57,635 bases of DNA from Sterolibacteriaceae bacterium (GCA_025360425.1 JANYCD010000085.1:1-57635), one strand, 5' to 3'. Counted from the stretch's first letter, positions 1 through 11,958 are shown. Program-made: numbers and translations. Notes: generated from the sequence alone by a model not told the origin.

Positions 1-134
1 TTGGCTTCGCCTCCAAACAGCTTCGACAGCACGGTGGTGATCGCCGCCGTCAAGGTGGTCTTGCCGTGATCCACGTGTCCGATCGTCCCTACATTCACGT
101 GCGGCTTGTTCCGCTCAAATTTGCCTTTTGCCAT
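1..134 (-). CDS. tuf: Elongation factor Tu, N-terminal part (cut by window edge)
   Basis: The first 44 codons are present; the rest lies beyond the left edge. EF-Tu is the GTPase that delivers aminoacyl-tRNA to the ribosome in the cytoplasm. The N-terminus [20 protein letters not shown] is followed by the G1 phosphate-binding loop GHVDHGKT at residues 19-26, diagnostic of the family. The ATG is at 134-132. Three tRNA genes lie directly upstream on the same strand, the usual betaproteobacterial arrangement, so tuf is probably co-transcribed with them from the promoter at 536-564. Identification is firm; completeness cannot be judged. Confidence 0.97.
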   Translation of the reverse strand, partial: MAKGKFERNKPHVNVGTIGHVDHGKTTLTAAITTVLSKLFGGEA

Positions 135-195
135 GATCGATTACCCCAATAAACTTAGAATTCAGAAAACGCCTAAACGGCTGCTATGCCACGAC

Positions 196-270
<75 letters not shown>

Positions 271-300
271 GAATCTACTTGCTCAAGTCTCACCGATCTT

Positions 301-376
301 TGGAGCGGGCGACGAGGTTCGAACTCGCGACATCTTGCTTGGAAGGCAAGTGCTCTACCAACTGAGCTACACCCGC
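301..376 (-). tRNA. tRNA-Gly (anticodon TCC)
   Basis: Cloverleaf on the minus strand starts GCGGGTG; the anticodon stem CTTGC/GCAAG holds loop CTTCCAA (anticodon TCC), the T-loop is GTTCGAACC, and CCA is encoded. Length is 76 nt. It is the middle gene of the tRNA-Tyr/Gly/Thr cluster that precedes tuf. Confidence 0.97.
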
Positions 377-435
377 TTTGCCGCCAATCATCTACATCTA
401 CAAGTCCTGCCTTCACCGGCCAGCCCATTTTTTGC

Positions 436-521
<86 letters not shown>

Positions 522-535
522 CAGCGAAACCGGTG

Positions 536-564
536 ATTATCTCCGGTTGCATAAATCCTGTCAA
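536..564 (-). promoter_or_regulatory. Sigma-70 promoter of the tRNA-Tyr/Gly/Thr-tuf operon
   Basis: On the minus strand a perfect -35 box TTGACA (564-559) is separated by exactly 17 nt from the -10 box GATAAT (541-536). Transcription would begin near 529, just before tRNA-Tyr. A near-consensus promoter fits highly expressed tRNA and EF-Tu genes. Confidence 0.85.
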
Positions 565-658
565 TCAAAGAGTTTGCCCCAGTCAACATCGGTTCATCGT
601 ACAGTCGGGCAACGGCCCTGCTTCGGCTAAGATAGGCACATACTGACAACAGGAGCGC

Positions 659-1033
659 ATGATGTCCGACACCACAAATGACCCAATGGCTTTCCTGCGC
701 AATCTGTGGGGCAGTGCCGGTGTTCCTCTCCCGGGTTTGGTTACGCCGACTCTCGACATCGGCGAGTTGGATAAACGCATCACCGACATGAAGGCCGTTG
801 AAGGATGGCTCAAGCTCAATCTCAACATGCTTCAAATGAGCATTCAGGGCTTGGAGATGCAACGCGCAACGCTGGCCGCGCTACAGGCAGTCAGCCAATC
901 CGCCACAGGAGCAGAAGCAGGCGCTAACCCTTTTGCAAACCCTGCCCTCTGGCCTTGGAACCTGGCACAACAGGGTACTGCTGCAGCTGAACCATCTCCC
1001 GGTCCAAAACCGAAACGGCCACCAAAAGCCTGA
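659..1033 (+). CDS. phaM: PhaM-type PHA granule-associated protein
   Basis: The 124-residue product resembles PhaM, a small protein that in Ralstonia activates PHA synthase, binds PHA granules and ties them to the nucleoid. Seen here: the conserved N-terminal block with the motif GVPLPGLVTPTLDIGELDKR (about residues 21-40), then a helical segment rich in Leu, Met and Gln (about 45-80). A Pro/Lys/Ala tail, PKPKRPPKA, resembles the basic DNA-binding tail of PhaM. An AGGAG ribosome site at 651-655 precedes ATG 659; a second ATG follows immediately and could be used instead. The gene ends base-to-base against the convergent 3-hydroxybutyryl-CoA dehydrogenase gene, also connected to PHB metabolism. 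The family call is from pattern recognition. Confidence 0.8.
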   Translation: MMSDTTNDPMAFLRNLWGSAGVPLPGLVTPTLDIGELDKRITDMKAVEGWLKLNLNMLQMSIQGLEMQRATLAALQAVSQSATGAEAGANPFANPALWPWNLAQQGTAAAEPSPGPKPKRPPKA

Positions 1034-1882
1034 TCAATAGGTATAGAAGCCGTGCCCGGTCTTGCGGCCGAGATATCCGGCAGCAACCATTTCTTTCAGT
1101 AGCGGTGCCGGCCGGTATTTCGAGTCGGCAAAGCCGTCATAAAACACCTCCATTACTGCCAGTACGGTATCGAGACCGATCAAGTCGGCAAGCGCCAGAG
1201 GGCCGATGGGATGGTTGCAGCCCAGTTTCATTCCTTCGTCGATCTCCACTGCTGACGCGAGACCTTCCTGGAGCGCGAAGACCGCTTCATTGATCATCGG
1301 ACAAAGAATCCGATTGACACCGAAACCGGGGCTGTTCTTGACACTAATGGGTGCTTTACCCAGCTGCCTGGCGAGCGCCTCGGCGGTTGCGTGAGTCTTG
1401 TCGGAAGTTTGAAGGCCGCGAATTACCTCAACCAGCGCCATTACCGGCACCGGATTAAAAAAGTGCGTCCCGATGAATTGATCAGGGGTTTTTGTCGCTG
1501 CGGCCAGACGGGTAATCGATATCGACGAGGTATTGGTGGCGAGGATCACATCCGACCTCACCGCAGCTTCCACTTCCTTGAGTATCTTGATCTTGAGCGC
1601 CTCGTTTTCCGTAGCGGCCTCGATCACAAAGTCCACATCCCGCAAATCTGCGTACTGAGTGGTGGCCGTGACGCGGCCCATGGTGTCAACCTTCTGACTT
1701 TCGGTAAGCTTTTCTTTGCGGACCAGACGATCCAGACTGCTGGAAATGGTTGCAAGCCCTTTTTGCAAGGCCACTTCATTGACATCCAGCATCACTACAC
1801 GAAGTCCCGCCGCCGCACACGCTTGAGAGATGCCGTTGCCCATGGTGCCGGCGCCGATGACGCCTATGGTTTGAATTGCCAT
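1034..1882 (-). CDS. hbd: 3-hydroxybutyryl-CoA dehydrogenase
   Basis: The 282-residue cytoplasmic enzyme interconverts 3-hydroxybutyryl-CoA and acetoacetyl-CoA with NAD(P). The Rossmann loop GAGTMG lies at residues 10-15, and the catalytic stretch TNTSS...GTHFFNPVPVM at 116-148 contains His140. The C-terminal helical domain ends in the family-typical GRKTGHGFYTY. The open frame extends 14 codons further upstream, but ATG 1882 is chosen because the family starts with the short strand before the glycine loop and GGAGAG lies just upstream. The stop abuts that of phaM. It could serve PHB turnover, butyrate or aromatic beta-oxidation; the sequence cannot decide. Confidence 0.93.
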   Translation of the reverse strand: MAIQTIGVIGAGTMGNGISQACAAAGLRVVMLDVNEVALQKGLATISSSLDRLVRKEKLTESQKVDTMGRVTATTQYADLRDVDFVIEAATENEALKIKILKEVEAAVRSDVILATNTSSISITRLAAATKTPDQFIGTHFFNPVPVMALVEVIRGLQTSDKTHATAEALARQLGKAPISVKNSPGFGVNRILCPMINEAVFALQEGLASAVEIDEGMKLGCNHPIGPLALADLIGLDTVLAVMEVFYDGFADSKYRPAPLLKEMVAAGYLGRKTGHGFYTY

Positions 1883-1993
1883 GCCCTTGCTCTCCGCTTC
1901 AGAATGAGGGCACACTTTACACAAAACCGGCGGTCAATGCTGCATTGCGGAAAAACGAGACGCCGCCAAAACAGCATCGCTTGTCTGGACAAG

Positions 1994-3367
1994 TCACTTT
2001 TTCTGCTTCACCGGCCGTTTCCATCCGGCAAACGAAACCTGCTTGGCACGCGACACGGTCAATTGCCCTGGCGGTGCATCACTGGTCAAGCTGGTGCCGG
2101 CACCCAGCGTCGCGCCACGGCCGACCGTCACCGGCGCGATGAGTTGCGAATCGGAACCGATGAAGGCGTCATCCTCGATGATGGTGCGATGCTTGTTGGC
2201 GCCATCGTAATTACAGGTGATGGTCCCCGCACCAATGTTCACCCGCTGTCCTATGGTTGCGTCGCCGATATACGCCAAATGGTTGGCCTTGGAGTGGTCG
2301 GCGATGGTGCTGTTCTTGATCTCGACGAAGTTGCCGATATGCACCTCAGCCCCCAACTCAGCGCCGGGGCGCAGACGGGCATAGGGGCCGACAATGCTCT
2401 GAGGGCCAATCACTGCACCTTCGATGTGACAAAAAGCATGGATACGTGCGCCGGCACTGATGGCAGCATCCTTTAATAGACAGTTGGGTCCGACAACGAC
2501 GCCATCGCCCAGTTCCACCTTGCCTTCGAACACACAATTGACATCGATGCTCACGTCGCGGCCGCAAATCAGTTCGCCGCGTACATCAATACGCGCCGGA
2601 TCAGCCAGGGTGACGCCATGATCGAGCAGTACCGCAGCGATGTTGCGTTGATGAATGCGCTCCAGTTCCGCCAGTTGCGCTTTGCTGTTGATACCTTGCA
2701 TCTCCCACTCATGATGTGGGTGTACCGCGCGCACTGCCATGCCTTCGTCGACGGCAAGAGCGATGATGTCGGTCAGATAGTACTCGTTCTGGGAATTAAG
2801 GTTACCAAGGCCCGGCAGCCATTGCCGCAATTTTGCTGTGGGCGCAACGAGTATTCCGGTATTCACTTCGGTAATGGCGCGCTCGGCATCGTCAGCATCC
2901 TTCTCTTCAACGATGTACTGGATCGCACCATTTTCGCGGACGATGCGACCATAACCTTTGGGGTTCGTCAGATATACCGTAAGCAACGCCAATACATCGC
3001 TGGAAGCCTGCGCGATCAATTGTGCGAGCGTCTCGCGCCGGATCAAGGGTACGTCGCCATAAAGTACTAGCGTGCTCGCATCGCCGTCGAGATGGGGTAA
3101 GGCTTGCAGCACCGCGTGGCCGGTTCCAAGTTGTGGTTCCTGCTTGATCCAGATGACATCGGATGCCTCCAAAGTCTCCGGTACCCGCTCGCCGCCGTGA
3201 CCGTAGACGACGCAAATTCTTTCCGCACCCAGACTACGGGCGGTATCGAGCACATGGGCCAGCATCGGTTGGCCTGCAATCGCATGCAGCACCTTTGGCA
3301 AGTCGGAATACATGCGCTTACCTTGTCCCGCAGCAAGAATCACCACATTCAGCAGTTTTGGTTTCAT
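1994..3367 (-). CDS. glmU: Bifunctional GlmU: glucosamine-1-P acetyltransferase / UDP-GlcNAc pyrophosphorylase
   Basis: GlmU makes UDP-GlcNAc, precursor of peptidoglycan and LPS: it acetylates glucosamine-1-phosphate and then couples it to UTP. The 457 residues match the usual ~456. The N-terminal nucleotidyltransferase signature LAAGQGKRM is at residues 11-19. From about residue 250 the protein becomes hexapeptide repeats of a left-handed beta-helix, including [13 protein letters not shown] of the acetyltransferase site. ATG 3367 is preferred over an upstream in-frame ATG, because upstream codons run into the gltD terminator. The gene appears to be its own transcription unit after gltBD. Confidence 0.96.
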   Translation of the reverse strand: MKPKLLNVVILAAGQGKRMYSDLPKVLHAIAGQPMLAHVLDTARSLGAERICVVYGHGGERVPETLEASDVIWIKQEPQLGTGHAVLQALPHLDGDASTLVLYGDVPLIRRETLAQLIAQASSDVLALLTVYLTNPKGYGRIVRENGAIQYIVEEKDADDAERAITEVNTGILVAPTAKLRQWLPGLGNLNSQNEYYLTDIIALAVDEGMAVRAVHPHHEWEMQGINSKAQLAELERIHQRNIAAVLLDHGVTLADPARIDVRGELICGRDVSIDVNCVFEGKVELGDGVVVGPNCLLKDAAISAGARIHAFCHIEGAVIGPQSIVGPYARLRPGAELGAEVHIGNFVEIKNSTIADHSKANHLAYIGDATIGQRVNIGAGTITCNYDGANKHRTIIEDDAFIGSDSQLIAPVTVGRGATLGAGTSLTSDAPPGQLTVSRAKQVSFAGWKRPVKQKK

Positions 3368-3379
3368 GGCTTGATCAAT

Positions 3380-3420
3380 AAAAAAGGCGCGGAGGAATTG
3401 TAGTTCTCTCCGCGCCCTTT
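3380..3420 (-). terminator. Rho-independent terminator after gltD
   Basis: On the minus strand, stem GGCGCGGAG / CTCCGCGCC (arms 3416-3408 and 3394-3386) with a 13-nt loop is followed by a T-run (TTTTTTATT). It closes the gltBD transcript; the glmU start codon follows only a few bases later. Confidence 0.8.
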
Positions 3421-3440
3421 GCGTCCATTTCGGCAACAGT

Positions 3441-4907
3441 CTATCTGGGCAGAATGCTGCTCCCCATCAAAAACTCATCTACCGCCCGCGCGCACTGGCG
3501 ACCCTCGCGAATAGCCCAAACGACTAGCGACTGGCCGCGACGCATATCGCCCGCAGCGAATACCTTGGGTACATTGGTGAAATAGGACTTCTCGCCCTCG
3601 GTGCCAGCCTTGGCGTTGCCGCGTACATCCTTCTCCACGCCAAGAGCATCAAGCACGCCACCAACCGGAGCCACAAATCCCATGGCGAACAGGACGAGGT
3701 CAGCTTTCATGACAAATCCCGAGTCTGGAATTTCGCTCATTTTGCCGCCCTTCCACTCCAGCCGAACACCTTTCAGAGCCTTGACCCTGCCATTCTCGCC
3801 GATGAATTCCTTGGTGGCGATGGACCAGTCGCGACTGCAACCTTCTTCGTGGGAAGAAGAACTGCGCAGCTTGATCGGCCAATAAGGCCAAACCAAAGGC
3901 GTGTTCTCCTGTTCAGGTGGCTGCGGAAGAAGTTCGAACTGGCTGACACTGGCGGCGCCGTGGCGGTTGGAAGTCCCGACACAGTCCGAGCCAGTATCGC
4001 CACCACCGATGACCACGACATGCTTACCGGCGGCATTAATCGGATTCTTGCGCCCGCCGGCGACTTCCTTGTTTTGTGGCACCAGGAGCTCAAGGGCAAA
4101 GTGAACGCCATCCAGATCACGGCCGGGTACCGGCAAATCGCGCGGCACTTCGGCGCCTCCAGCCAACACTACTGTATGAAACTCTTTGAGCAGTTGGTTC
4201 GGCGTAACAATCTCAGTTGCGTCACTGGCAACACCCTTGGGCAAGGCGCTCTTGGTGACCATGACACTGGTGCGAAACTTGACACCCTCGGCTTTCATCT
4301 GCGCCACACGCCAGTCGATGAGCCGCTTGTCGAGCTTGAAGTCAGGAATGCCGTAACGCAGTAGCCCGCCAATGCGGTCGCTTTTTTCAAACACTGTCAC
4401 ATCATGGCCAACGCGCGCCAATTGCTGCGCTGCTGCCAATCCGGCAGGGCCGCTGCCGACAACAGCGACTTTCTTGCCGGTCTTGTGCGATGGTGGTTGC
4501 GGCACAACCCAGCCGTTCTCTCCGGCCTTGTCGATAATCGCGCGCTCAATTGATTTGATCCCCACTGGCGCGGTCGGCGGAATATTCAGCGTGCACGCGG
4601 CTTCGCAAGGCGCCGGACAGATGCGGCTGGTGAATTCCGGAAAGTTGTTGGTCGAATGCAGTACGTCAATGGCTTCACGCCAACGTTCGCGGTAGACCAA
4701 ATCATTCCAGTCGGGAATGATGTTGTTGACCGGGCAACCGGTGATGCAGAATGGAATACCACAGTCCATGCAGCGCGCGCCTTGGACTTTCGCTTCTTCG
4801 TCAGCCAAACGATGGACGAACTCATGGTAATTCTTGCGCCGTACTTTAACCGGCTCATAGGCTTCAGCCAGACGCTGGTATTCAATAAATCCAGTGGGTT
4901 TGCCCAT
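3441..4907 (-). CDS. gltD: Glutamate synthase (NADPH) small subunit
   Basis: GltD (beta subunit, 488 residues) takes electrons from NADPH via FAD and passes them through iron-sulfur clusters to GltB, giving two glutamates from glutamine and 2-oxoglutarate. N-terminal cysteines for two [4Fe-4S] clusters are seen ([14 protein letters not shown] and [11 protein letters not shown], roughly residues 45-110). Then come the FAD loop [16 protein letters not shown] near 150, an NADPH loop [14 protein letters not shown] near 300, and a C-terminal [20 protein letters not shown]. Its ATG overlaps the last base of the gltB stop, so the two are translationally coupled. Length is normal. Confidence 0.97.
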   Translation of the reverse strand: MGKPTGFIEYQRLAEAYEPVKVRRKNYHEFVHRLADEEAKVQGARCMDCGIPFCITGCPVNNIIPDWNDLVYRERWREAIDVLHSTNNFPEFTSRICPAPCEAACTLNIPPTAPVGIKSIERAIIDKAGENGWVVPQPPSHKTGKKVAVVGSGPAGLAAAQQLARVGHDVTVFEKSDRIGGLLRYGIPDFKLDKRLIDWRVAQMKAEGVKFRTSVMVTKSALPKGVASDATEIVTPNQLLKEFHTVVLAGGAEVPRDLPVPGRDLDGVHFALELLVPQNKEVAGGRKNPINAAGKHVVVIGGGDTGSDCVGTSNRHGAASVSQFELLPQPPEQENTPLVWPYWPIKLRSSSSHEEGCSRDWSIATKEFIGENGRVKALKGVRLEWKGGKMSEIPDSGFVMKADLVLFAMGFVAPVGGVLDALGVEKDVRGNAKAGTEGEKSYFTNVPKVFAAGDMRRGQSLVVWAIREGRQCARAVDEFLMGSSILPR

Positions 4908-7900
4908 TAAGCAGCTTCCTTCTGTTCGATTTTTTTGGGGGCTGTAGCGAGGCTGGTCAGGACACGCTTATATTCATGGGGCATGACCTTGACGAACTTG
5001 CCGCGCCAAACGGACCATTTTTTTAGAACAGCCTCGGCGCGCGCACTACCGGTATAGCTGGCATGTTTCTCGATCAGCGACTTGAGCAACTCTTCGTCAG
5101 CGCGACCGAGGTGACGCACATTGACTGGGCCGTTGCCTTCCAACTCGCCAGTTTCCGACATTCCGTGATCTTCGGAGACGACCTCCAGCGCAACCATGGA
5201 AAGATTGCAACGCTTCTCAAAGCTGCCATCTTCATCCAATACATAGGCCACACCACCGCTCATGCCAGCAGCGAAGTTGCGGCCGGTCTGTCCAAGCACG
5301 ACAACGGTGCCGCCGGTCATGTATTCGCAGCCGTGATCGCCAGTGCCTTCCACCACTGCAGTAGCGCCGGAATTGCGAACCGCGAAGCGCTCGCCAGCCA
5401 CACCGCTGAAGTAAACTTCGCCCGCGATCGCGCCATACAACACGGTGTTGCCAACAATGATGTTTTCTTCTGACTTGCCCTTGAAAACAGCTGGTGGTTT
5501 GACCACGATCCTGCCGCCCGACAAGCCCTTGCCAACATAATCGTTGGCCTCACCTGTCAATTCCATTGTCACACCGCGCGCCAGAAAGGCGCCCAGGCTC
5601 TGTCCTGCAGTACCGCTCAACTTTAAGGTGATGGTGTCATCCGGCAAACCGGCGTGGCCATAACGTTTGGCAACTTCATGGGAGAGCATGGTGCCGCAGG
5701 TACGATTGAGATTTCTGATCGCGGCCTCAATGACCACTTTCTCCTTGCGTTCCAATGCCGGCAGCGCCTGTGCAATCAGCGTGTGATCAAGCGCCTTGGC
5801 CAATCCGTGGTCCTGTACTTCGCATTGGTGACGCGCCACACCGGCGGGCACGGGTGGCATGTAAAAAATCCTGGAAAAATCCAAACCCTTTGCTTTCCAG
5901 TGTTTGATGCCGTGCCGGGTATCCAGAAGATCAGCGCGACCGATCAGATCGTCGAACTTGCGAATGCCGATCTGCGCCATCAGTTCGCGCACCTCTTCGG
6001 CGACGAAGAAGAAAAAGTTGACGACGTGTTCCGGCTGGCCGGTGAAACGTTTGCGCAATACCGGATCCTGCGTCGCGACACCAACAGGACAGGTATTGAG
6101 ATGACACTTGCGCATCATGATGCAGCCTTCGACCACCAGCGGCGCAGTAGCGAAACCGAACTCGTCGGCGCCAAGCAGTGCCGCGACCATCACATCACGT
6201 CCAGTCTTCATCTGTCCATCAGCCTGCAACCGAATACGCCCGCGCAACCTGTTGAGCACAAGCGTCTGCTGCGTTTCGGCCAGACCGAGTTCCCAAGGCG
6301 TGCCGGCATGCTTGATCGAGGACAGGGGAGAAGCACCGGTACCGCCGTCATGGCCCGCGATTACAACATGGTCGGCCTTGGCCTTGGTTACTCCTGCGGC
6401 CACAGTACCGACACCGACTTCAGAAACCAGCTTGACGGAAACACTGGCGTCCGGATTCCCATTTTTCAAATCATGGATCAACTGCGCAAGATCTTCGATC
6501 GAATAAATATCATGATGCGGCGGCGGCGAAATCAAGCCGACCCCAGGTACCGAGTGCCGCAGGAAACCAATGTATTCCGACACCTTGTGACCTGGTAACT
6601 GCCCACCTTCACCAGGCTTGGCGCCTTGCGCCATTTTGATCTGTAGCTGATCGGCGCTGGCCAGGTATTCGGCAGTAACACCAAAGCGGCCAGAGGCTAC
6701 TTGCTTGATTTTGGAGCGCAACGAATCGCCTTCTTTCAGGATCAAGTCGCGCTCAATGCGTCCTTTGCCAATAATTTCAGCGAGGGTTTGCCCTGCCTTG
6801 ACGGGCTTGAAGCGCATCGGATCCTCACCACCCTCTCCCGTATTAGACTTGCCGCCAATACGATTCATGGCGATGGCCAAGGTGGTATGGGCCTCGGTGG
6901 AAATGGAACCCAGCGACATGGCGCCAGTGGCAAAACGCTTGACGATCTCCTTGGCCGATTCGACTTCATCGATGGGTACCGGCGAAGCGGCAGGCTTGAT
7001 CTCGAACAGGCCGCGCAAGGTCATGTGCCGCGTGCTCTGGTCGTTGATGAGCTTGGCATACTCCTTGTAGGTGTCATACTTGCCGGAACGCGTCGCGTGC
7101 TGCAACTTGGCGATCGTATCCGGCGTCCACATATGATCCTCGCCGCGAACGCGGAAGGCATACTCGCCGCCGGCATCAAGCATTCCGTTCAACACCGGGT
7201 CCTCGGAGAAGGCCCCAAGATGGGTGCGCACTGCCTCTTCAGCTACTTCTGCCAGGCCGATGCCCTCGATCTGGCTTGCAGTGCCGGTGAAGTATTTTGA
7301 GATAAAGCCGGCATTGAGACCGATGGCTTCGAAAATCTGTGCGCCGCAATAGGACTGGTAGGTGGAGATACCCATTTTGGACATCACCTTGTTCAAGCCT
7401 TTGCCCACTGCCTTGACGAATTTTTTCTGTGCGTCCTTGTAGTCTGCGCCAGAAAAGTTGTTGATCGTCTCCAGTGCAAGCCAGGGACAAACCGCTTCGG
7501 CACCATAGCCCGCCAGCAACGCAAATTGATGGACCTCGCGTGCGGAACCGGTATCGACTACCAGGCCAGTACTGGTGCGCAGGCCTTTTCCGGTTAGATG
7601 GCGATGAACGGCGGAACAAGCTAGCAAGGCAGGAATGGCAACACGACTGCGACTGATATTGCGATCCGACAGAATCAAGACGTTGTATCCATCGGCTACA
7701 GACTGTTCAGCGGCAGCAGACAACTGCTCAATAGCGTCCTCGCAGCCGGCAGCGCCTTCACTAACTAAGTAGGTGATGTCGAGGACAAGGGACTTGAAAC
7801 AGCCTTTGGTAAGCTTGTTGATATCACGCAGCTTGGCCATATCTGCATTCAGCAATACCGGCTGATGAACTTCCAATCGCGGCGCGGGATTGGTTTCATC

Positions 7901-9571
7901 AATGCCGAGCAGATTGGGCTTCGGCCCGATAAAACTGGTCAGCGACATTACGATCTCTTCGCGGATCGGGTCGATCGGCGGATTTGTGACCTGGGCAAAG
8001 AGCTGTTTGAAATAGTAGTAAAGCTGCTTGTTCTTCGAGGACAATATGGGCAGCGCAGAATCGTTGCCCATGGAACCGGTGGCTTCCTCGCCCTGTGCCG
8101 CCATTGGCTCCAGAATGAACTTGAGATCTTCCTGGCTGTAGCCAAAGGCCTGTTGAATGTCGAGCAGGCTTTCCTTGGGTTTCGGCCCAATTTTGCCTTC
8201 CGCCAGATCGGCGAGGAAATAACGCGACTGTTCGATCCAGTGCCGGTATGGCTTGGCGGTCGATAGTGATTTCTTGAGTTCGAGGTCGTCAATGATGCGG
8301 CCCTGTTCCAAATCGATGAGGAACATCTTGCCCGGCTGCAAACGCCACTTCTTGACGATCTTGTTTTCAGGAAATGTCAGCACGCCCATTTCGGACGCCA
8401 TCAGCACAATGTCGTCATCGGTGACCAAGTAGCGGGCAGGGCGCAGACCATTGCGATCCAGCGTGGCGCCGATCTGACGACCATCAGTAAATGCTACTGC
8501 CGCTGGGCCATCCCACGGTTCCATCAGCGCTGCGTGATATTCGTAGAAGGCGCGACGTTCTTCATCCATCAGGGGATTGCCGGCCCATGCTTCGGGAATC
8601 AACAACATCATGGCGTGGACAAGCGAGTAGCCACCCATCAACAACAGCTCCAACGCGTTGTCAAAGGAGGCCGAGTCCGACTGACCCTCGACGATCAATG
8701 GCCAAAGCTTGTCAAGATCCTTGCCCAACAGCTCCGAAGCCATGGCCTTTTGCCGCGCGGCCATCCAGTTGATGTTGCCACGCACGGTATTGATTTCGCC
8801 GTTGTGGGCAATCATGCGGAACGGATGCGCCAAATCCCAGGTTGGGAAAGTATTGGTGGAGAAGCGTTGGTGCACCAACGCTAAAGCAGAGACAAGGCGT
8901 TGATCCTGCAAATCAAGGAAGTACTCACCTACTTGGTGCGCCAGCAGCATGCCCTTGTACACCAAAGTGCGCGAGGACAGTGAGGCTATATAGAACATCT
9001 TCCGATCGGCAATACTCAGCCGGCGCACTTCATGTTCTATGCGTTTGCGGATGACAAACAGTTTGCGCTCGAAAGCGTCCTGATCGTCGGACTCGCTGCC
9101 CTTGCCGATGAACACCTGGCGAATAACCGGTTCAATGTCCCGAGCCGCAACAGCCAGCCCGTGATTGTCACGAGGAACATCGCGCCAGCCCAGAAAGTTC
9201 TGGCCCTCTTCACTTACGATGCGTGCCACGACCGATTCACAGGCAGCCCGGCCGTTGGTGGACTGTGGCAGAAACACATTGCCGCAAGCGTAGCCGCCAG
9301 CCACCGGCAGGCCTATGCCCGCCTTGACGGGCTGTTTGGAAAACTCTGCTCGCAGAAAAGCATCGGGCATCTGGATCAGGATGCCAGCACCATCCCCGAG
9401 CAATGGGTCATAGCCCGTGGCACCTCGATGGGTCAGGTTTTCAAGAATACGCAAACCTTGCTTGACGATGTCGTGGCTTTTCCTATTTTTGATTTGAGCA
9501 ACAAAACCGACGCCGCAGGCGTCGTGCTCAAAAGACGGGTCGTAGAGACCCTGCCTGCTCGGCAGATCCAT
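4907..9571 (-). CDS. gltB: Glutamate synthase (NADPH) large subunit
   Basis: The 1554-residue alpha subunit channels ammonia from glutamine to 2-oxoglutarate on FMN. Visible parts, in order: the Ntn-type glutaminase domain with nucleophile Cys19 in HDACGVGF, the central domain, the FMN-binding synthase domain, the [3Fe-4S] motif [14 protein letters not shown], and the C-terminal beta-helix with repeated GG-V motifs. The frame is open 24 codons further upstream, but ATG 9571 places the catalytic Cys at a usual distance and has AAGGAA upstream. Here the Cys is preceded by only 18 residues, shorter than the E. coli propeptide. The gene heads the gltBD operon. Confidence 0.97.
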   Translation of the reverse strand: MDLPSRQGLYDPSFEHDACGVGFVAQIKNRKSHDIVKQGLRILENLTHRGATGYDPLLGDGAGILIQMPDAFLRAEFSKQPVKAGIGLPVAGGYACGNVFLPQSTNGRAACESVVARIVSEEGQNFLGWRDVPRDNHGLAVAARDIEPVIRQVFIGKGSESDDQDAFERKLFVIRKRIEHEVRRLSIADRKMFYIASLSSRTLVYKGMLLAHQVGEYFLDLQDQRLVSALALVHQRFSTNTFPTWDLAHPFRMIAHNGEINTVRGNINWMAARQKAMASELLGKDLDKLWPLIVEGQSDSASFDNALELLLMGGYSLVHAMMLLIPEAWAGNPLMDEERRAFYEYHAALMEPWDGPAAVAFTDGRQIGATLDRNGLRPARYLVTDDDIVLMASEMGVLTFPENKIVKKWRLQPGKMFLIDLEQGRIIDDLELKKSLSTAKPYRHWIEQSRYFLADLAEGKIGPKPKESLLDIQQAFGYSQEDLKFILEPMAAQGEEATGSMGNDSALPILSSKNKQLYYYFKQLFAQVTNPPIDPIREEIVMSLTSFIGPKPNLLGIDETNPAPRLEVHQPVLLNADMAKLRDINKLTKGCFKSLVLDITYLVSEGAAGCEDAIEQLSAAAEQSVADGYNVLILSDRNISRSRVAIPALLACSAVHRHLTGKGLRTSTGLVVDTGSAREVHQFALLAGYGAEAVCPWLALETINNFSGADYKDAQKKFVKAVGKGLNKVMSKMGISTYQSYCGAQIFEAIGLNAGFISKYFTGTASQIEGIGLAEVAEEAVRTHLGAFSEDPVLNGMLDAGGEYAFRVRGEDHMWTPDTIAKLQHATRSGKYDTYKEYAKLINDQSTRHMTLRGLFEIKPAASPVPIDEVESAKEIVKRFATGAMSLGSISTEAHTTLAIAMNRIGGKSNTGEGGEDPMRFKPVKAGQTLAEIIGKGRIERDLILKEGDSLRSKIKQVASGRFGVTAEYLASADQLQIKMAQGAKPGEGGQLPGHKVSEYIGFLRHSVPGVGLISPPPHHDIYSIEDLAQLIHDLKNGNPDASVSVKLVSEVGVGTVAAGVTKAKADHVVIAGHDGGTGASPLSSIKHAGTPWELGLAETQQTLVLNRLRGRIRLQADGQMKTGRDVMVAALLGADEFGFATAPLVVEGCIMMRKCHLNTCPVGVATQDPVLRKRFTGQPEHVVNFFFFVAEEVRELMAQIGIRKFDDLIGRADLLDTRHGIKHWKAKGLDFSRIFYMPPVPAGVARHQCEVQDHGLAKALDHTLIAQALPALERKEKVVIEAAIRNLNRTCGTMLSHEVAKRYGHAGLPDDTITLKLSGTAGQSLGAFLARGVTMELTGEANDYVGKGLSGGRIVVKPPAVFKGKSEENIIVGNTVLYGAIAGEVYFSGVAGERFAVRNSGATAVVEGTGDHGCEYMTGGTVVVLGQTGRNFAAGMSGGVAYVLDEDGSFEKRCNLSMVALEVVSEDHGMSETGELEGNGPVNVRHLGRADEELLKSLIEKHASYTGSARAEAVLKKWSVWRGKFVKVMPHEYKRVLTSLATAPKKIEQKEAA

Positions 9572-9608
9572 CAGTCTTTTCCTTGAAATTGATGCTTCAA
9601 TCCCAGCA

Positions 9609-9676
9609 AAACACAGGGCAGTGGCAAAAAAGCCGGGGCACAAGCGGCTCCCGGCTTCAGGCCATCAACCCTGTGT
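9609..9676 (-). terminator. Rho-independent terminator after dgt
   Basis: On the minus strand AAGCCGGG (9657-9650) pairs with CCCGGCTT (9637-9630) and is followed by TTTT. An outer pair CCCTGTGT/ACACAGGG (about 9674-9611) extends the symmetry around it. It lies between the dgt stop and gltB and should end the long pil-aroKB-dgt transcript. The remaining spacer to gltB shows no further feature. Confidence 0.75.
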
Positions 9677-9749
9677 ACGGATTTGTGAATATACCGTCGT
9701 TCGGTTGCGAACTCAATACGTTGCAGCGCAACAAGCCGACAACGATCTG

Positions 9750-10871
9750 CTAGATCTCCCCGACTGCAAACAGCCGCCGATGCTCCCTGATGGCATAACG
9801 GTCGGTCATCCCGGCAATGTAGTCAGCAATCGCACGGGCCTTGTCCACGTCGGCCATACGCTGATACTGGAGGGGCAGCAAACGTATTTCAGCCATGAAT
9901 GCCCCGAACAGGTCGGTCACAACGCGGCGCGCCTTGTTGGTCATGCGCAGTACTTCGTAATGATGGTAGAGGTTGTTGCGCAAAAAGGTTTTGAGCGCCC
10001 GGTTTTCTTCGGCCATTGGAGCACTAAAACCGATCAGCGGCGGCGACTGATGCACGTCGTCCAGGGTGTTTACATTTGCCTCCGCGATACCTCTGGCCGA
10101 TTCCGCGAGCAAGTCTGTTACCTGAACATCAATCATCCTGCGGATGGTTTCGCTGATCATGCGACGCCCTGCAATCTCAGGAAAATCGCGGCGAACCCCA
10201 GCAATATGGCGGGCAAACAGGCTTACTTCTTCAAGTTGCTCGACGCTGATCAATCCCGATCGCAGCCCATCGTCCACATCGTGGTTGTTGTAGGCCACTT
10301 CGTCGGCAAGGTTGCAGATCTGGGCCTCCAGCGAAGGACGCTTGTCCTTAAGGAAACGCTCGCCCAGCTCGCCCAGTTCTCTGGCCCGCTTTGGCGAGCA
10401 GTGCTTGAGGATCCCTTCGCGCGTCTCATACATCAGGTTGAGGCCATCGAAAGCACCGTAACGCTCTTCGAGCCGATCTACAGTTCGCAGAGATTGCAGG
10501 TTGTGCTCGAAGCCACCTTGCGCCTTCATGCAGGCGTTCAGTGCGTCTTGTCCAGCGTGACCGAAGGGCGTATGGCCCAGGTCATGTGCCAGTGCAACGG
10601 CTTCCGTCAGGTCATCGTTGAGATTGAGTGCACGTGCGACAGTGCGGGCGATCTGGGCCACTTCAATCGAATGAGTAAGCCTTGTGCGAAACAAGTCGCC
10701 CTCGTGGTTGACGAAGACCTGAGTCTTGTATTCGAGCCGCCGGAAAGCTGTGGAATGCACAATGCGATCTCTGTCGCGCTGAAACTCGCTGCGCGCTTTG
10801 GGACGCGGTTCAACGATAACGCGTCCGCGAGAAGTTGCGTCGGAAACAGCATACGGCGCATAGTCAATCAT
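9750..10871 (-). CDS. dgt: dGTP triphosphohydrolase-like protein
   Basis: This is an HD-superfamily enzyme that splits dNTPs to deoxynucleoside and triphosphate. With the start at 10871 (373 residues), the metal ligands are His67 ([13 protein letters not shown]), His96-Asp97 ([13 protein letters not shown]), and a later Asp in [13 protein letters not shown]. This short form lacks the insertions of E. coli Dgt and matches the broad deoxyguanosinetriphosphate triphosphohydrolase-like family. ATG 10871 overlaps the aroB stop by 8 nt (coupled); an upstream in-frame start (10916) would overlap aroB by 53 nt and is less likely. It is the last gene before a terminator. Confidence 0.93.
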   Translation of the reverse strand: MIDYAPYAVSDATSRGRVIVEPRPKARSEFQRDRDRIVHSTAFRRLEYKTQVFVNHEGDLFRTRLTHSIEVAQIARTVARALNLNDDLTEAVALAHDLGHTPFGHAGQDALNACMKAQGGFEHNLQSLRTVDRLEERYGAFDGLNLMYETREGILKHCSPKRARELGELGERFLKDKRPSLEAQICNLADEVAYNNHDVDDGLRSGLISVEQLEEVSLFARHIAGVRRDFPEIAGRRMISETIRRMIDVQVTDLLAESARGIAEANVNTLDDVHQSPPLIGFSAPMAEENRALKTFLRNNLYHHYEVLRMTNKARRVVTDLFGAFMAEIRLLPLQYQRMADVDKARAIADYIAGMTDRYAIREHRRLFAVGEI

Positions 10872-11958
10872 TGCAGCAAGCTTCAATGGTGGCCGTGATA
10901 TCGGACTGCGAAGCATCGGCCCAAGTCACGGCCTCGCCGACATTTTTTAACAGCACCAAACGCAGACGGCCAGCGATCACTTTCTTGTCGTGACCCATCA
11001 GATCCAGATATTGTGCCGCGCCCAGCTTTGGTCCTGTAGTAGGCAGTCCGGCACGTGAAATGAGAGTGCGGATGCGTGTCATGTCACTTTCTTTCAACCA
11101 GCCGAGGCGGCGGGACAATTCGCCGGCCATCACCATGCCAGCACCTACCGCTTCCCCGTGCAACCATTCACCGTAGCCTAGACCGGTTTCAATGGCGTGC
11201 GCGAAAGTATGTCCCAGGTTCAGCAAGGCGCGCCCTCCCTCCTTGGCCGTTTCACGCTCGTCCCCCGCCACCACTTCAGCTTTATTTGCACAAGAACGCT
11301 CAATCGCATAGGCCAGTGCATTCGGCTCGCGACTAAGGAGCTGGTCGATGTTTGTTTCCAACCACTCGAAAAATGATAAATCGCGGATAAGACCATACTT
11401 GATGACTTCTGCCAAACCCGCAGAAAGCTCTCGTACAGGAAGCGTTTTCAATGTATCCGTGTCGGTCAGGACCAACTTTGGCTGCCAGAAAGCGCCGATC
11501 ATGTTTTTACCGAGTGGATGATTAATGCCCGTTTTCCCACCTACCGAAGAATCTACTTGCGACAACAAAGTTGTCGGAACCTGAATAAATGGCACACCGC
11601 GCTGGTAAGTCGCCGCCGCAAAACCTGCCAAGTCGCCAATTACTCCACCTCCAAGAGCGATTATCGTTGTTGACCGATCACATCGCTGCCGTAGCAGCGC
11701 TTCATAAATGAGGCTGAGTGTGCCGGTATTCTTGTGAGCTTCGCCATCGGACAGTGTAATTTCATCCAGACGAACTCCAGCCAAACGCAGCGAACTGGTC
11801 AAAGCATCAAGGTACAACGGTGCAACAGTATTATTGGTAACCACCACCGCGCGCGGTGTGACCAAGCAGTTAACAATGGGTTCCGCATACCTTATCAATC
11901 CGGACCCAATCAGAATCTGATAACTGCGACCGCCCAACTGAACCGTCAGTTCGTGCAT
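10864..11958 (-). CDS. aroB: 3-dehydroquinate synthase
   Basis: AroB cyclises DAHP to 3-dehydroquinate, step 2 of the shikimate pathway, using NAD and Zn. The 364 residues match the family. Seen are the NAD-binding [13 protein letters not shown], the substrate loop near [21 protein letters not shown], and zinc ligands in GHTFAHAIE and [10 protein letters not shown]. The start ATG lies 13 nt inside aroK's end, so translation is probably coupled. aroK-aroB directly after pilQ is the standard order in beta- and gammaproteobacteria. Confidence 0.97.
   Translation of the reverse strand: MHELTVQLGGRSYQILIGSGLIRYAEPIVNCLVTPRAVVVTNNTVAPLYLDALTSSLRLAGVRLDEITLSDGEAHKNTGTLSLIYEALLRQRCDRSTTIIALGGGVIGDLAGFAAATYQRGVPFIQVPTTLLSQVDSSVGGKTGINHPLGKNMIGAFWQPKLVLTDTDTLKTLPVRELSAGLAEVIKYGLIRDLSFFEWLETNIDQLLSREPNALAYAIERSCANKAEVVAGDERETAKEGGRALLNLGHTFAHAIETGLGYGEWLHGEAVGAGMVMAGELSRRLGWLKESDMTRIRTLISRAGLPTTGPKLGAAQYLDLMGHDKKVIAGRLRLVLLKNVGEAVTWADASQSDITATIEACCND

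Noticed and set aside
5654-6598. Long open frame (314 codons) antisense to gltB
   Set aside because: Shadow of strong codon bias in gltB; no start context, no motifs.
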